Of a stretch of 64,000 nt of DNA, positions 1-8,787 are shown one piece after another (within the stretch, counting starts at the first letter, position 1; each line of letters starts with the position of its first letter). The notes beneath the pieces were generated by a model, which searched no databases, was not told where the DNA came from, and saw only the letters and a list, made by a program, of their open reading frames with translations. The stretch is from Prochlorococcus marinus str. SB (GTDB lineage: Bacteria; Cyanobacteriota; Cyanobacteriia; PCC-6307; Cyanobiaceae), in NCBI RefSeq assembly GCF_000760115.1, contig NZ_JNAS01000001.1, positions 248,001 through 312,000 of the forward strand, given 5' to 3'. A program made the translations under genes and the position numbers.

Positions 1-1538
1 TCTCCTAAATACATTTCATTATTATCAGAATCCATTGAAATTGGACCAATAATTGAAAATCCATATTTTGTAACCATTTCCCTTACGATATTTGTCGCAT
101 AAGAGATATCATTCATGGAGCATTGAGTAATTTCACCTTCACCAAAAACTATGGTTTCTGCTGCTCTTCCAGCTAAAGCAACTTCAATTTTTGAAAATAA
201 TAATTTTTTTGAAATCAATCCACTAGAAATTACATCTTCGTCAGGACATATTTTTGTATATCCTCCTATAAATCCAGATCTAGGTAAAATCGTAATTTTA
301 TCAACTGATTCAATTCCATTTCTCACAGCAGATACAATTGCTCTACCTACTTCGTTATAAGCAATAATTTTTTTCATATTAGGAGAAGTTATTAATGAGC
401 TTCTCAGGCCAATAGTAATTTTATCAAGAGCATTTTCTATATGAAGATCACTGATTAATTTAGATTCGTCTCTTGCACAGTGAATAGCACTCTCGTTCAT
501 CAAGTTTGCAAGATCTGCTCCCGAAAATCCAACTGTTCTAGAAGCCCAATATCCTAAGTCAACTTCGCTTGAAAGTGGTTTTGAAAGTGAGTGAACTGAA
601 AGAATTTTTTTTCTTCCATCTAAATCTGGAAGCATTACTTCAATTTTCCTATCAAATCTACCTGGTCTTAATAATGCTGCATCCAAAATATCTGGTCTAT
701 TAGTTGCTGCTAAAACAATAATCCCAGAATTATCAGCAAAACCATCTAATTCAGTTAGAAGCTGATTAAGGGTTTGTTCTCTTTCATCATTTCCACCGCC
801 GATCCCAGACCCTCTTTGCCTACCAATGGAATCAATTTCATCAATGAAAATTATACAAGGAGATTTTTCCTTAGCCTTGGAGAACAGATCACGAACTCGG
901 CTAGCTCCAACACCAACAAAAAGTTCTACAAACTCTGATGCCGATATTGAGAGAAAAGGCACTCCTGATTCACCAGCAATTGCTTTAGCTAATAATGTTT
1001 TACCTGTTCCTGGTGGGCCTATTAGAAGAACTCCCTTAGGAACTTTTGCTCCAAGATCTTCAAATTTCTTTGGTTCTTTCAAAAATGTTATTACCTCTTT
1101 TAATTCCTCAGCGGCTTCAGGGACACCAGCTACATCATCGAATCTCGTTTCTACATCATCAATAGTTACAAATTTAGCTTGATTTTTGGTAAAACCAAAA
1201 GCTCTTGAAGCCAATTTTGATGTACTCCTCAAGATTAAGACTATAGCTAATATGAAAATCAGGAAAAGACTTATTGAAGCAAATGAATTAGCAGCTGAGG
1301 CTTCTTTTCTACTGTTGTTAATAGTTAGATCTACCTTATTTTCAGTAGCCTTTTCAAGGATTAATTGATCGTTGTAGAGGATAGGTATTTTAAATTTATC
1401 GCCATTTTTATACAAAACATCAATTTCTCTCTGTCTTGGATAGAAAAATATTGATTCTATTTTCCCCGTCTCTATATCTTCTAAAAGATCAGAATAACTT
1501 GATTTAGAATCTGAATATGAGAATTTTGATCTAAACAC
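1..1538 (-). CDS. FtsH-family AAA+ membrane protein, protease site lost (3' end beyond window)
   Basis: FtsH proteins are membrane AAA+ zinc proteases that unfold and degrade membrane proteins such as damaged PSII subunits. The reverse-strand reading begins with GTG at 1538; an in-frame TAA lies just upstream. It shows a short luminal-type domain, one membrane segment (about residues 75-95), Walker A GPPGTGKT, Walker B IIFIDEID and the second region of homology ([19 protein letters not shown]). The AAA+ motor therefore looks intact. In the M41 domain the expected HExGH is NEVGR (342-356), so both zinc-binding histidines are gone, although the downstream ND that supplies the third ligand remains. 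The usual first membrane helix is also missing. I infer an unfoldase or partner subunit like chloroplast FtsHi, not a protease. The C-terminus lies outside the window. Confidence 0.9.
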   Translation of the reverse strand, partial: MFRSKFSYSDSKSSYSDLLEDIETGKIESIFFYPRQREIDVLYKNGDKFKIPILYNDQLILEKATENKVDLTINNSRKEASAANSFASISLFLIFILAIVLILRSTSKLASRAFGFTKNQAKFVTIDDVETRFDDVAGVPEAAEELKEVITFLKEPKKFEDLGAKVPKGVLLIGPPGTGKTLLAKAIAGESGVPFLSISASEFVELFVGVGASRVRDLFSKAKEKSPCIIFIDEIDSIGRQRGSGIGGGNDEREQTLNQLLTELDGFADNSGIIVLAATNRPDILDAALLRPGRFDRKIEVMLPDLDGRKKILSVHSLSKPLSSEVDLGYWASRTVGFSGADLANLMNESAIHCARDESKLISDLHIENALDKITIGLRSSLITSPNMKKIIAYNEVGRAIVSAVRNGIESVDKITILPRSGFIGGYTKICPDEDVISSGLISKKLLFSKIEVALAGRAAETIVFGEGEITQCSMNDISYATNIVREMVTKYGFSIIGPISMDSDNNEMYLG

Positions 1539-1669
1539 TAATCTTTATAAGTGATTAATAAAGCATATATGCTTATTTAAAAAATTGACGTATATAAACA
1601 AAATATACTCAAAAGTTTTGGAGATAACCAGTTAAAGGTTATATTATTATATGGAAATAAAGAAACAGA

Positions 1670-1840
1670 ATGGCTGTACCAAAGAAGAAAAAATCAAAGA
1701 GCAAAAGGAACCAAAGGCATGCTGTTTGGAAAGGTAAAGCAGCAATAGCAGCTCAAAAAGCTATATCTTTAGGTAAATCAGTTTTAACTGGGAAAGCTCA
1801 AGGATTTGTTTATCCTATTGAAGAAGAAGAAGAAGAGTAG
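1670..1840 (+). CDS. rpmF: 50S ribosomal protein L32
   Basis: This 56-residue basic protein is a structural component of the large ribosomal subunit. It begins [18 protein letters not shown], the standard L32 N-terminus, followed by the W-K segment, and ends in an acidic YPIEEEEEE tail like other cyanobacterial L32 proteins. The Cys zinc-ribbon of some L32s is absent, as expected for this lineage. It is transcribed divergently from the FtsH-like gene; the 131-bp spacer must hold both promoters. The length is normal for the family. Confidence 0.93.
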   Translation: MAVPKKKKSKSKRNQRHAVWKGKAAIAAQKAISLGKSVLTGKAQGFVYPIEEEEEE

Positions 1841-1843
1841 CTT

Positions 1844-2170
1844 TTAAGATCCTAATTTAAATGCTTCAAGTATAACAGCATAAATTGCACCAATTCTTAA
1901 TTTATCAACTACGGTCCATAGATAATAAAATTTTGAACTTGCTGCAGGTTTAATTCTTATAATGATTTCAATAAAAATTATAATTATAGGGACCATTATC
2001 AACTCATTTTTACCTTCAGATATAAATTTTGTAATAAAATTTGCAAACAAAAAATAACCTGTCAAAACAGAAATTAGACCAATAGATTTTGTGCTCCAAG
2101 TATCACTTAGAAAACCAAAAAATAAATTATTTAACTGGTTGGTAATTCTTGAAAAATTAGTTTTTTGCAT
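1844..2170 (-). CDS. ycf20: Ycf20 / DUF565 membrane protein
   Basis: This 108-residue protein has two to three hydrophobic segments (about 28-48, 55-75 and 88-102) and ends AVILEAFKLGS, a C-terminus typical of Ycf20 (DUF565). The family is conserved in cyanobacteria and plastids. In algae and plants Ycf20-like proteins have been linked to non-photochemical quenching; a role in Prochlorococcus is not established. Its start overlaps the end of the upstream HAD hydrolase gene by 14 nt, which suggests co-transcription and translational coupling. It converges with rpmF, with only three bases between the stops. Confidence 0.82.
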   Translation of the reverse strand: MQKTNFSRITNQLNNLFFGFLSDTWSTKSIGLISVLTGYFLFANFITKFISEGKNELIMVPIIIIFIEIIIRIKPAASSKFYYLWTVVDKLRIGAIYAVILEAFKLGS

Positions 2171-2918
2171 TACTAAAATACACTAAATAATCACTTAGAA
2201 AGTTATAGTCAATATATGATTTTTTTAGTTTAGGTCCTTTAATTACATTTGCCACATTATTCTGATCACCAAGACTGTCTAAAATACAATCTAATTTAAT
2301 ATTTTCCTCAAGAACAATTGGGATATTTGAAGGAACAAAAATTGTTGGCAAGTTAGCTGCCAAGGAAGATTTCAATCCTGGATTTGAGTCTTCAAAAACA
2401 ATTGAGTTGTTTTTGTTTATACCACTTAATTGGATTGCCTTTAAATATGGTAATGGATTTGGTTTCTTTAATTCAACGTCTTCGCTTGAAATAATGAACT
2501 CAAAAGGATTGAAGCCATTAAAAAGATAATCAACAAGTAGATTAACTTGAATTCTTGAGCTTGAAGTAACAATAAATTGTCTTACTTTTTTTCTATGTAA
2601 TTCATTTATTAATCTAAAAACACCAATATTTAAACTAACACAATTTTTTTTTATAATTTTTAAATAATGAAACTGCTTTGTTTCATGAATTTTGAGAATT
2701 AAATCTTCTGAGAAATTATCATTATTAGATTTAGCGTAATAAGCAATCCTATTTTTGCCCCCATTTATCTTCAGAAGTTTTATATATGTATTAGTATCCC
2801 AATCCCAATCAATACCAAGGTCATTAAAAGCATTATTAAAAGCAGGTAAATGAGCCTCTAATTCAGTATTTGCGATGGTACCATCTAAATCCCAATAAAC
2901 ACCCTCCAGATAAGTCAC
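2157..2918 (-). CDS. HAD-superfamily hydrolase (CbbY/beta-phosphoglucomutase-like)
   Basis: Haloacid dehalogenase-fold phosphatases act on small phosphorylated metabolites. Motif I is YWDLDGTIANT near the N-terminus, with two nucleophile/acid Asp residues. Motif II is VTSSSR and motifs III/IV are KPNPLPYL followed by FEDSNPGL. The helical cap between motifs I and II fits the CbbY/PGM-like subfamily. The open frame extends to 2957 but would then run into the upstream psb30-like gene. I chose GTG at 2918 (TTG at 2921 is also possible), just before the conserved TYLEGVYWDLDGT. The substrate cannot be told from sequence. Confidence 0.8.
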   Translation of the reverse strand: MTYLEGVYWDLDGTIANTELEAHLPAFNNAFNDLGIDWDWDTNTYIKLLKINGGKNRIAYYAKSNNDNFSEDLILKIHETKQFHYLKIIKKNCVSLNIGVFRLINELHRKKVRQFIVTSSSRIQVNLLVDYLFNGFNPFEFIISSEDVELKKPNPLPYLKAIQLSGINKNNSIVFEDSNPGLKSSLAANLPTIFVPSNIPIVLEENIKLDCILDSLGDQNNVANVIKGPKLKKSYIDYNFLSDYLVYFSNAKN

Positions 2919-2931
2919 CAAAAAATTTATT

Positions 2932-3009
2932 TTATTTACGGTAAAATACAAGAGCAATTATTGCTGGTCCTGCCAGCGCAACTACAGCCAAAGGAATAAG
3001 TGTTGCCAT
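2932..3009 (-). CDS. psb30: Psb30/Ycf12-like small photosystem II subunit
   Basis: This 25-residue single-helix peptide begins MATLIPLAVVALAGPAI and ends VFYRK. The LAGPA-I-FYR pattern matches the membrane helix and cytoplasmic end of Psb30 (Ycf12), a peripheral one-helix subunit of the PSII core. The shorter N-terminus is consistent with compact picocyanobacterial versions. It lies 13 nt upstream of the HAD gene on the same strand. The reading is my own translation; a different one-helix photosynthetic subunit cannot be excluded. Confidence 0.6.
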   Translation of the reverse strand: MATLIPLAVVALAGPAIIALVFYRK

Positions 3010-3091
3010 GATTAATGAATATGTTTTGTGATACTATTTTTACAAATAAATGACGAAACTGTACTGATACGTTACAAGATTGAATTAAATC

Positions 3092-3439
3092 ATGAAATCA
3101 TGGACATGTATAGAAAATTGTGGAGCTTGTTGTAAATTCGACTTGAACGAAAGAAGCGATTTGGCTAACAAACTTAACAAAGAAGATATAGCTTTGATAA
3201 ATTCGATGATGGCTAAAGACGGTTGGTGTAAAAACCTGGACAGAGAAAATAAAAAATGCTTAATTTATGAAACCAGACCACATTTTTGCCGTGTAAGTGA
3301 ATTTTCAACTTTATTTAAAGGATATTTGAAATCTGGTGATGAATTTTTAATAGATTGCTGCAAACAACATATTTCATCAAATTATGGATACCAAAGTAAA
3401 GAGATGAAAACTTTTAAAATTGCTGTTTCAGAAAAATGA
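3092..3439 (+). CDS. YkgJ-type cysteine cluster protein
   Basis: This 115-residue protein has a conserved cysteine cluster: CIENCGACCKFDL near the N-terminus, CKNLDRENKKCLIY in the middle, RPHFCRV and a later DCCKQH. The pattern matches the UPF0153/YkgJ family, predicted to bind zinc or iron. There is no signal peptide, so it is probably cytoplasmic. Its stop overlaps the start of the first UPF0016 transporter by 4 nt, so it probably shares an operon with putative divalent-cation transporters. Whether it is a metal-binding partner is inference. Confidence 0.8.
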   Translation: MKSWTCIENCGACCKFDLNERSDLANKLNKEDIALINSMMAKDGWCKNLDRENKKCLIYETRPHFCRVSEFSTLFKGYLKSGDEFLIDCCKQHISSNYGYQSKEMKTFKIAVSEK

Positions 3440-3762
3440 ATAGTAAATTAGAAAAAAAGGAAAACAATATAGAAAAAAGTTTTTTTTCTATATTCATAAC
3501 GACTTTTACAACAATCTTTATTGCTGAACTTGGCGATAAAACTCAGATAGCCACATTGATGCTTTCTGCGGAATCGGGCAAGCCAATTATTGTTTTTCTG
3601 GGAAGTTCTCTAGCATTAATAAGCTCTAGCATAGTAGGAGTTCTTATTGGTAAATGGGTATCAAAAAAAATATCTCCTAGCAAATTTGCTTTATCTACTG
3701 GTGCTTTAATGATAATAATAAGTATATTTTTAGCTTATGAAACTTTCAAAAATTATTTTTAA
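3436..3762 (+). CDS. UPF0016/GDT1 half-transporter, first copy
   Basis: UPF0016 (TMEM165/GDT1, Mnx) proteins are cation/proton exchangers moving Mn2+ or Ca2+; cyanobacterial members remove manganese from the cytoplasm. This 108-residue protein carries one copy of the hallmark motif, AELGDKTQIATL (about residues 31-42), and three membrane segments. Standard family members have two such halves in one chain. The partner half is the next gene, which starts at the base after this stop. The two products most likely form an antiparallel heterodimer. The start overlaps the Cys-cluster gene. Confidence 0.85.
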   Translation: MNSKLEKKENNIEKSFFSIFITTFTTIFIAELGDKTQIATLMLSAESGKPIIVFLGSSLALISSSIVGVLIGKWVSKKISPSKFALSTGALMIIISIFLAYETFKNYF

Positions 3763-4074
3763 ATGGTTTTAAGTCTATTACTATCAACATTTCTAACAGT
3801 TTTCATAGCTGAATTAGGTGACAAAACTCAACTAGCTACTTTAACTATAAGCGGCACTTCAAATAAACCATTAGCAGTTTTTCTGGGATCTTCTTCAGCA
3901 CTTGTTTTTGCGAGTTTACTGGGAGCTTTAACAGGCGGTTCTATTTCAAGTTTTTTACCTGAAGTAGTTCTTAAGTCAATTGCCTCCATTACATTTTTGA
4001 TTATTGGTATAAGGCTTTTTATCAACTCTTTCACTATTGAAAAAGAAGAAAAAGAAGAGAAAGAAAATAATTAG
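3763..4074 (+). CDS. UPF0016/GDT1 half-transporter, second copy
   Basis: This is the second 103-residue half of a UPF0016 cation exchanger. It contains AELGDKTQLATL near residues 16-27, three hydrophobic segments and a highly charged Glu/Lys C-terminal tail. The ATG follows the TAA of the first half with no spacer, which fits coupled translation and equal amounts of the two subunits. The two halves differ enough that both are probably needed, each giving one acidic ExGDKT motif to the transport path. Mn2+ is the likely substrate from work on cyanobacterial relatives. Confidence 0.85.
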   Translation: MVLSLLLSTFLTVFIAELGDKTQLATLTISGTSNKPLAVFLGSSSALVFASLLGALTGGSISSFLPEVVLKSIASITFLIIGIRLFINSFTIEKEEKEEKENN

Positions 4075-4146
4075 TTTTAAGCTTGGATAATAAGGTGTAA
4101 TAATGAAGTGTATAACTTTAAATTAATTTATAATTTCATTTAGATC

Positions 4147-6369
4147 ATGTTCACAGCATCCTCAATAATTGATAATCTTAATCAGTCAGAAAGATTAGAA
4201 TATAAAAAATTATGCAGATTATTAAAAATAACAAAGAAATCTGATAAGGATAAATTGGATATTGCTTTAACAGCTCTAGAAAAACTTGAAATAATTAATA
4301 AAAATGAAGATGATGAATATTCCTGCATAAAAGATAGTGATCATCTTGTCGCCAAAATAAGGTGTAGTAGCAAAGGCTATTGCTTTGCTGTAAGAGGAAA
4401 AGACAAAGAAGATATTTACATTAAAGAAAATCTACTTAACTATGCATGGAATGGAGATAAAGTTTTAGTAAGGATAATAAAAGAGGCTTATAGAAGAAGA
4501 TCACCTGAGGGAATAGTTGATTGTATTCTTGAAAGATCAAATCAAATACTTCTTTCTAAAGTTGAAATAATAAATAATGATGTATATGCAATACCAATAG
4601 ACGATAGGATACTTTCTAAAATTAAACTTCCAAAAGAGAATAAAAAATACACTTTCAATCCAGACAATAAGAATATAGTAAAAGTTGAAATTGATAGATT
4701 CCCCATAGGTCAAGAAGAAGGACTAGGTCATGTGATACAGGAACTAAAACTAAACAATAATGAAGACTATGATACAGACTTTGTTTTATCTAAAAGCAAT
4801 ATCGTTAAATCATACGATTTAAATCATATTGAATCAAAAAAAATAGAAAAAAGGGAGAGAATAGACCTTACAGATAAAAACTCTTATTTATTCAAAAGTT
4901 GGAATTCTAATAATTCTCCAATGCTACCAATGATTCAAATAGAGCAGGGAAAAAATAAAAATACTAAATTATGGATACATACAAATAATCTTGCTGAAAG
5001 AGTAGATCTAAATAGTAAAAAATCTCTAGAAATATTATTCAAAAGCTTTGAATCATTACCCTTATTAAATGATTGGCAAAACTACCTTGGTGAAGCCATA
5101 AGAAATGATTCTCAATTTAAATTAGGTGAAAAGAATGAAGCAATAAGCCTCTGTGTCAATTTAAATAGTGATAACGAAATAATTGATTGGTCTTTTCATC
5201 TTACTTTAGTAAAGTGCACCCTTATTGTTGGAAGTGATCATACTGACGCGCTTCTATCTAGAAAAAGCAAATCAAGAATAACCTCTCGGTTATTAAAACC
5301 TATAAAGGAATATGTCGACGATTTAGATAAAATACTAGAAATTTCATGTTCATTCAGAGAAAACCATCTTTTGGAGGGTAAGGTAGAAATTCCTTCGCCA
5401 CTGAATAATATTGAAGCACTAGAAGAATTTTTTATTCACAATCCTGCTGAATATTCAAAAGGATATTTTGAATCATTAAATAAAGAAGATTGCCAAACTT
5501 ACCTTTCACCAATACTATATGAAGCTAATTTAATATGGTTCAAACATTCAAATCAATATGGCTTAAAAAGTGCAGGATACATTTCAAATGGAATAGATTA
5601 CGTTAATGCTAATGAAATTATCAAATTCTCGGAATTTATTGATAATGGTGTAGAGCTTAATGAAGATGGTAATTTGACATTTAGTCAAGTAATTAAATTA
5701 TGTGACGACGATAATAAAAAAAGAATCTTACATAAACTTCTAATTAATGAATTTAAGGACAATGAAATAAGTTTGATATCTAAAGATCCCGATAATGATG
5801 AATCAGAAAAAATATTTATTACTCCGTGGACAATTCCAGGATTTGACCTCACAAATCTTATAAATCAGTACTGTATTTTTAATATGATAATAAATGGTAA
5901 GAAATCAAAGAAAAATAATATAAATGAAATTAATATATCTCAGAGTAATTCATTAGAATTAGTAAATTGGGATATATTTAATTCATCAATTTCAAAAAAT
6001 CTAGAAATATTATTTAACAAGTTTGTGATAGATAAACTTAATGAATTCAAGTACAAAGTTAACCAATATAAATCTAATATGATAAATATAAAAAAAGTAA
6101 GAAAAGCAGAAAAATTACTAGGTAATATTTATAGTGGTTTTATTTTATCAGTCCAAACATATGGTTTCTTTGTTGAGATATCAGAACTAAATGTAGAGGG
6201 TTTAGTACACGTAAGCACTCTTAATAATGATTGGTATGAATACAGGTCAAGGCAAAATCTATTGATTGGAAGAAAATCCAAAAAATCATATAAAGTTGGA
6301 GATGCAATAGAAGTAAAAATAATAAAAGTAGATATTCTTAAATATCAAATTGATTTAGAATTAACATAA
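4147..6369 (+). CDS. zam: Zam/RNase II-family RNB protein, apparently catalytically inactive
   Basis: RNase II/R enzymes degrade RNA 3'-to-5' using an Asp cluster in the RNB domain. The 740-residue product has an N-terminal helical/cold-shock-like part, an RNB-like core from about residue 239 and a C-terminal S1 domain (about 658-740, GNIYSGFILSVQTYGFFVEI). The RNB landmark LWIHTNNLAERVDL is clear. The stretch before it, where GEDxxDFDDA should be, reads NSNNSPMLPMIQIEQ (about 251-265) with no Asp. I therefore expect RNA binding without hydrolysis. Marine relatives are annotated as Zam, after a Synechocystis gene linked to acetazolamide resistance. Confidence 0.78.
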   Translation: MFTASSIIDNLNQSERLEYKKLCRLLKITKKSDKDKLDIALTALEKLEIINKNEDDEYSCIKDSDHLVAKIRCSSKGYCFAVRGKDKEDIYIKENLLNYAWNGDKVLVRIIKEAYRRRSPEGIVDCILERSNQILLSKVEIINNDVYAIPIDDRILSKIKLPKENKKYTFNPDNKNIVKVEIDRFPIGQEEGLGHVIQELKLNNNEDYDTDFVLSKSNIVKSYDLNHIESKKIEKRERIDLTDKNSYLFKSWNSNNSPMLPMIQIEQGKNKNTKLWIHTNNLAERVDLNSKKSLEILFKSFESLPLLNDWQNYLGEAIRNDSQFKLGEKNEAISLCVNLNSDNEIIDWSFHLTLVKCTLIVGSDHTDALLSRKSKSRITSRLLKPIKEYVDDLDKILEISCSFRENHLLEGKVEIPSPLNNIEALEEFFIHNPAEYSKGYFESLNKEDCQTYLSPILYEANLIWFKHSNQYGLKSAGYISNGIDYVNANEIIKFSEFIDNGVELNEDGNLTFSQVIKLCDDDNKKRILHKLLINEFKDNEISLISKDPDNDESEKIFITPWTIPGFDLTNLINQYCIFNMIINGKKSKKNNINEINISQSNSLELVNWDIFNSSISKNLEILFNKFVIDKLNEFKYKVNQYKSNMINIKKVRKAEKLLGNIYSGFILSVQTYGFFVEISELNVEGLVHVSTLNNDWYEYRSRQNLLIGRKSKKSYKVGDAIEVKIIKVDILKYQIDLELT

Positions 6370-6435
6370 ATAAATTTTCACAAAATATATTATGGAAACA
6401 TTAACCAAAAAAATTTAAGATAACTTTTTAAAATT

Positions 6436-6879
6436 ATGTTTAAGAAAAAATATTTACTTTTAACTCTTTTTTTAATAATTATTTTTCAAGTTTTATTATA
6501 TACAAATAATAATCAGAAGACTTCATTTAGATACTTTAAATGGACCTTCCAAGAAGTAAGTATAGGTAAGTTAATCAGTATTTCATTTTTTTCTGGTTTA
6601 TTTGTAAGCACTTTATTGAATACAACAATTACTAGTTCTAGTTTCAGAAAAAAAACTTTAGACAATGTGGAAGATGATTTTGTATCAAATAATAATGAGG
6701 AAGAAATGAAACCAAACGTTGAGATGCCGCCACAAAGAGATATTAGAGAAACTCAACCAACAATTTCTGTTAATTACAGAGTAGTCAAAAATATGGATGA
6801 TAATAATTTAAAAAAAGATCAAGGTTATTCAAATCAAGATATTAAAGATGACTGGGATAATGCTGATAATGATTGGTAG
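6436..6879 (+). CDS. Cyanobacterial membrane protein, LapA-like
   Basis: The 147-residue product has two N-terminal hydrophobic helices (about 5-23 and 45-63) joined by a short loop, as in LapA/DUF1049 proteins. A long polar, acidic tail follows, ending in Asp/Trp-rich residues (DDWDNADNDW). The tail is probably cytoplasmic and disordered. LapA-like proteins in proteobacteria help control envelope assembly; no role is known in cyanobacteria and the family match is approximate. It lies in a same-strand series between the RNB protein and a DUF2996 gene. Confidence 0.6.
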   Translation: MFKKKYLLLTLFLIIIFQVLLYTNNNQKTSFRYFKWTFQEVSIGKLISISFFSGLFVSTLLNTTITSSSFRKKTLDNVEDDFVSNNNEEEMKPNVEMPPQRDIRETQPTISVNYRVVKNMDDNNLKKDQGYSNQDIKDDWDNADNDW

Positions 6880-6937
6880 AAAAATAAATTAATTAAAAAT
6901 GTTTTTTTAATTTATAATGGAATAAATTGTTTTTTTT

Positions 6938-7504
6938 ATGGAAGAAAATTTAGACAAAAATAATGGAGTAAATAAAGAAAAATCTTACAAGGCTAATAAA
7001 TCAAACTCTGAGGAAATAAAAGGTCCTAAATCAGAAAAAGTTATCAATATGAATATTGATAATAGTGATTCTGCCTCTAGAGTTGTTAAAAATAATGAAA
7101 TTAATATTCCCGTAAAACCTACAATAAAACCCAAAAAAGAACTCCCATTAGAAAAAAAGCCTTTCCAAGAATTTATTAACCTACACCTAATTCCTTCACT
7201 TACTGAGGAAATTAATAAAAGGGGATTAGAAATAAACAATATTAACCTCACTAACACATCTAGACCTATTGCTGGAGATAAATGTTGGGTAATAAATTGT
7301 GAAATTAAAGACACTTGTAACTTTTGGCTATCCTTTGAGAAGGATGACATTAGTTCTTTAAAAAGTATTTCTTTATCAAAACCTAATCAAAAACCAAGCA
7401 TTATTGAATCTTTTCTTATTGACGAAAAAAGAATCACCCTAAAATTAATTATTTCAAGGGTACTTCAAAGATTGAATGGGCAAAAGTTAATAGGAGTTAA
7501 TTAG
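6938..7504 (+). CDS. DUF2996 cyanobacterial protein
   Basis: This 188-residue protein has a charged, low-complexity N-terminal third (about 1-75) and a conserved C-terminal domain. Its landmarks are FINLHLIPSL, the CWVINCEIKD strand pair, SIIESFLIDEKRITLKL and a final RLNGQK. These match DUF2996, a family largely restricted to cyanobacteria and plants. There are no membrane segments or catalytic motifs, and the function is unknown. The gene sits directly upstream of acsF on the same strand, which hints at, but does not prove, a link to chlorophyll metabolism. Confidence 0.72.
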   Translation: MEENLDKNNGVNKEKSYKANKSNSEEIKGPKSEKVINMNIDNSDSASRVVKNNEINIPVKPTIKPKKELPLEKKPFQEFINLHLIPSLTEEINKRGLEINNINLTNTSRPIAGDKCWVINCEIKDTCNFWLSFEKDDISSLKSISLSKPNQKPSIIESFLIDEKRITLKLIISRVLQRLNGQKLIGVN

Positions 7505-7584
7505 AAAAACAATAACACCAAGTTAACTTTTCCCTCGAAAAGACAAATCATAGTAAATAATAGTATTAATAAACCGAATAAAAA

Positions 7585-8757
7585 ATGGCTCAATCAACTG
7601 TTGAATCAAAAAATAAAAAAGATATTAATAATGGAAAGATACCTGCAAAAGAAACAATTTTGTCTCCAAGATTCTATACAACAGACTTTGAGGCTATGGA
7701 AAATATGGATTTATCAATAAACGAGGAGGAATTGGAAGCTATATGTGAAGAATTTAGGAAAGATTACAATAGACATCATTTTGTAAGAAATAGTGAATTT
7801 GAAGGGGCTGCAGAAAAATTAGATCCTGAGACAAGAGAGCTTTTTGTTGATTTTCTCGAGGGAAGTTGTACTTCAGAATTTTCAGGTTTTTTACTTTATA
7901 AGGAACTTAGTAAGAGAATTAAAGTCAAAAACCCTCTACTTGCTGAATGTTTTGCTCATATGGCCAGAGATGAAGCAAGACATGCAGGTTTTTTAAATAA
8001 ATCAATGAGTGACTTTGGACTTCAGTTAGATTTAGGTTTTTTAACAGCGAATAAAGATTACACTTATTTCCCACCAAGAAGTATTTTTTACGCTACTTAT
8101 TTATCCGAAAAAATAGGTTATTGGAGATACATCGCAATTTATAGGCATCTAGAAAAGAATCCAGATAGCAAGATTTTTCCACTTTTTAATTACTTTGAGA
8201 ATTGGTGTCAAGATGAAAATAGGCATGGTGACTTCTTTGACGCACTAATGAAAGCACAACCACGAACAGTTAAATCATTAAGCCAAAAAATTACCATTGG
8301 GGGCTCTACCTTTACACATCCACTATTTGACTATTTCCATAGATTTAGATACTTTTTGAACAATCTTCCATTAACATCCAAGTTATGGTCTAGGTTTTTC
8401 TTACTTGCTGTATTTGCCACTATGTATGCAAGGGATCTGGGGATCAAAAAGGATTTCTACGCTTCTTTAGGATTAGATGCGAGAGATTACGACCAGTATG
8501 TAATTAATAAAACTAATGAAACTTCTGCTAGAGTTTTTCCTGTAGTGTTAGACGTTTATGATAAATCCTTCTACGGAAGATTAGATAAAATAGTAGAAAA
8601 TAATAAGGTTCTTTCCGATATTGCAAGCAGTGAGGGAAATACATTATCTAAAACTTTTAAAAAATTACCTAAATATTTATCAAACGGTTACCAGTTATTG
8701 AGACTATACTTATTAAAACCTCTTGATAGCAAAGATTTCCAACCTTCGATTAGATAA
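7585..8757 (+). CDS. acsF: Mg-protoporphyrin IX monomethyl ester (oxidative) cyclase
   Basis: AcsF (ChlE) forms the isocyclic E ring of chlorophyll from Mg-protoporphyrin IX monomethyl ester, using O2 and a diiron centre. The 390-residue length is typical. Iron-ligand motifs are visible: the Glu in [12 protein letters not shown], then EARHAGFL and DENRHGDFF, each supplying Glu and His. The N-terminus is soluble; the helices at about 290-310 probably lie at the membrane. The window also holds chlH of the same pathway, about 13 kb away. Confidence 0.95.
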   Translation: MAQSTVESKNKKDINNGKIPAKETILSPRFYTTDFEAMENMDLSINEEELEAICEEFRKDYNRHHFVRNSEFEGAAEKLDPETRELFVDFLEGSCTSEFSGFLLYKELSKRIKVKNPLLAECFAHMARDEARHAGFLNKSMSDFGLQLDLGFLTANKDYTYFPPRSIFYATYLSEKIGYWRYIAIYRHLEKNPDSKIFPLFNYFENWCQDENRHGDFFDALMKAQPRTVKSLSQKITIGGSTFTHPLFDYFHRFRYFLNNLPLTSKLWSRFFLLAVFATMYARDLGIKKDFYASLGLDARDYDQYVINKTNETSARVFPVVLDVYDKSFYGRLDKIVENNKVLSDIASSEGNTLSKTFKKLPKYLSNGYQLLRLYLLKPLDSKDFQPSIR

Positions 8758-8787
8758 TCTTTATACAGAGAAGAATTATAGACTCAA

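Noticed and set aside
151-360. Plus-strand open frames at 151-360, 826-1182 and 1186-1368
   Set aside because: They lie antisense to the FtsH-like gene, whose protein motifs are clear; these are shadows.
6985-7350. Minus-strand 121-codon frame
   Set aside because: It is antisense to the DUF2996 gene, which has conserved family motifs; the reverse frame has no recognisable content.
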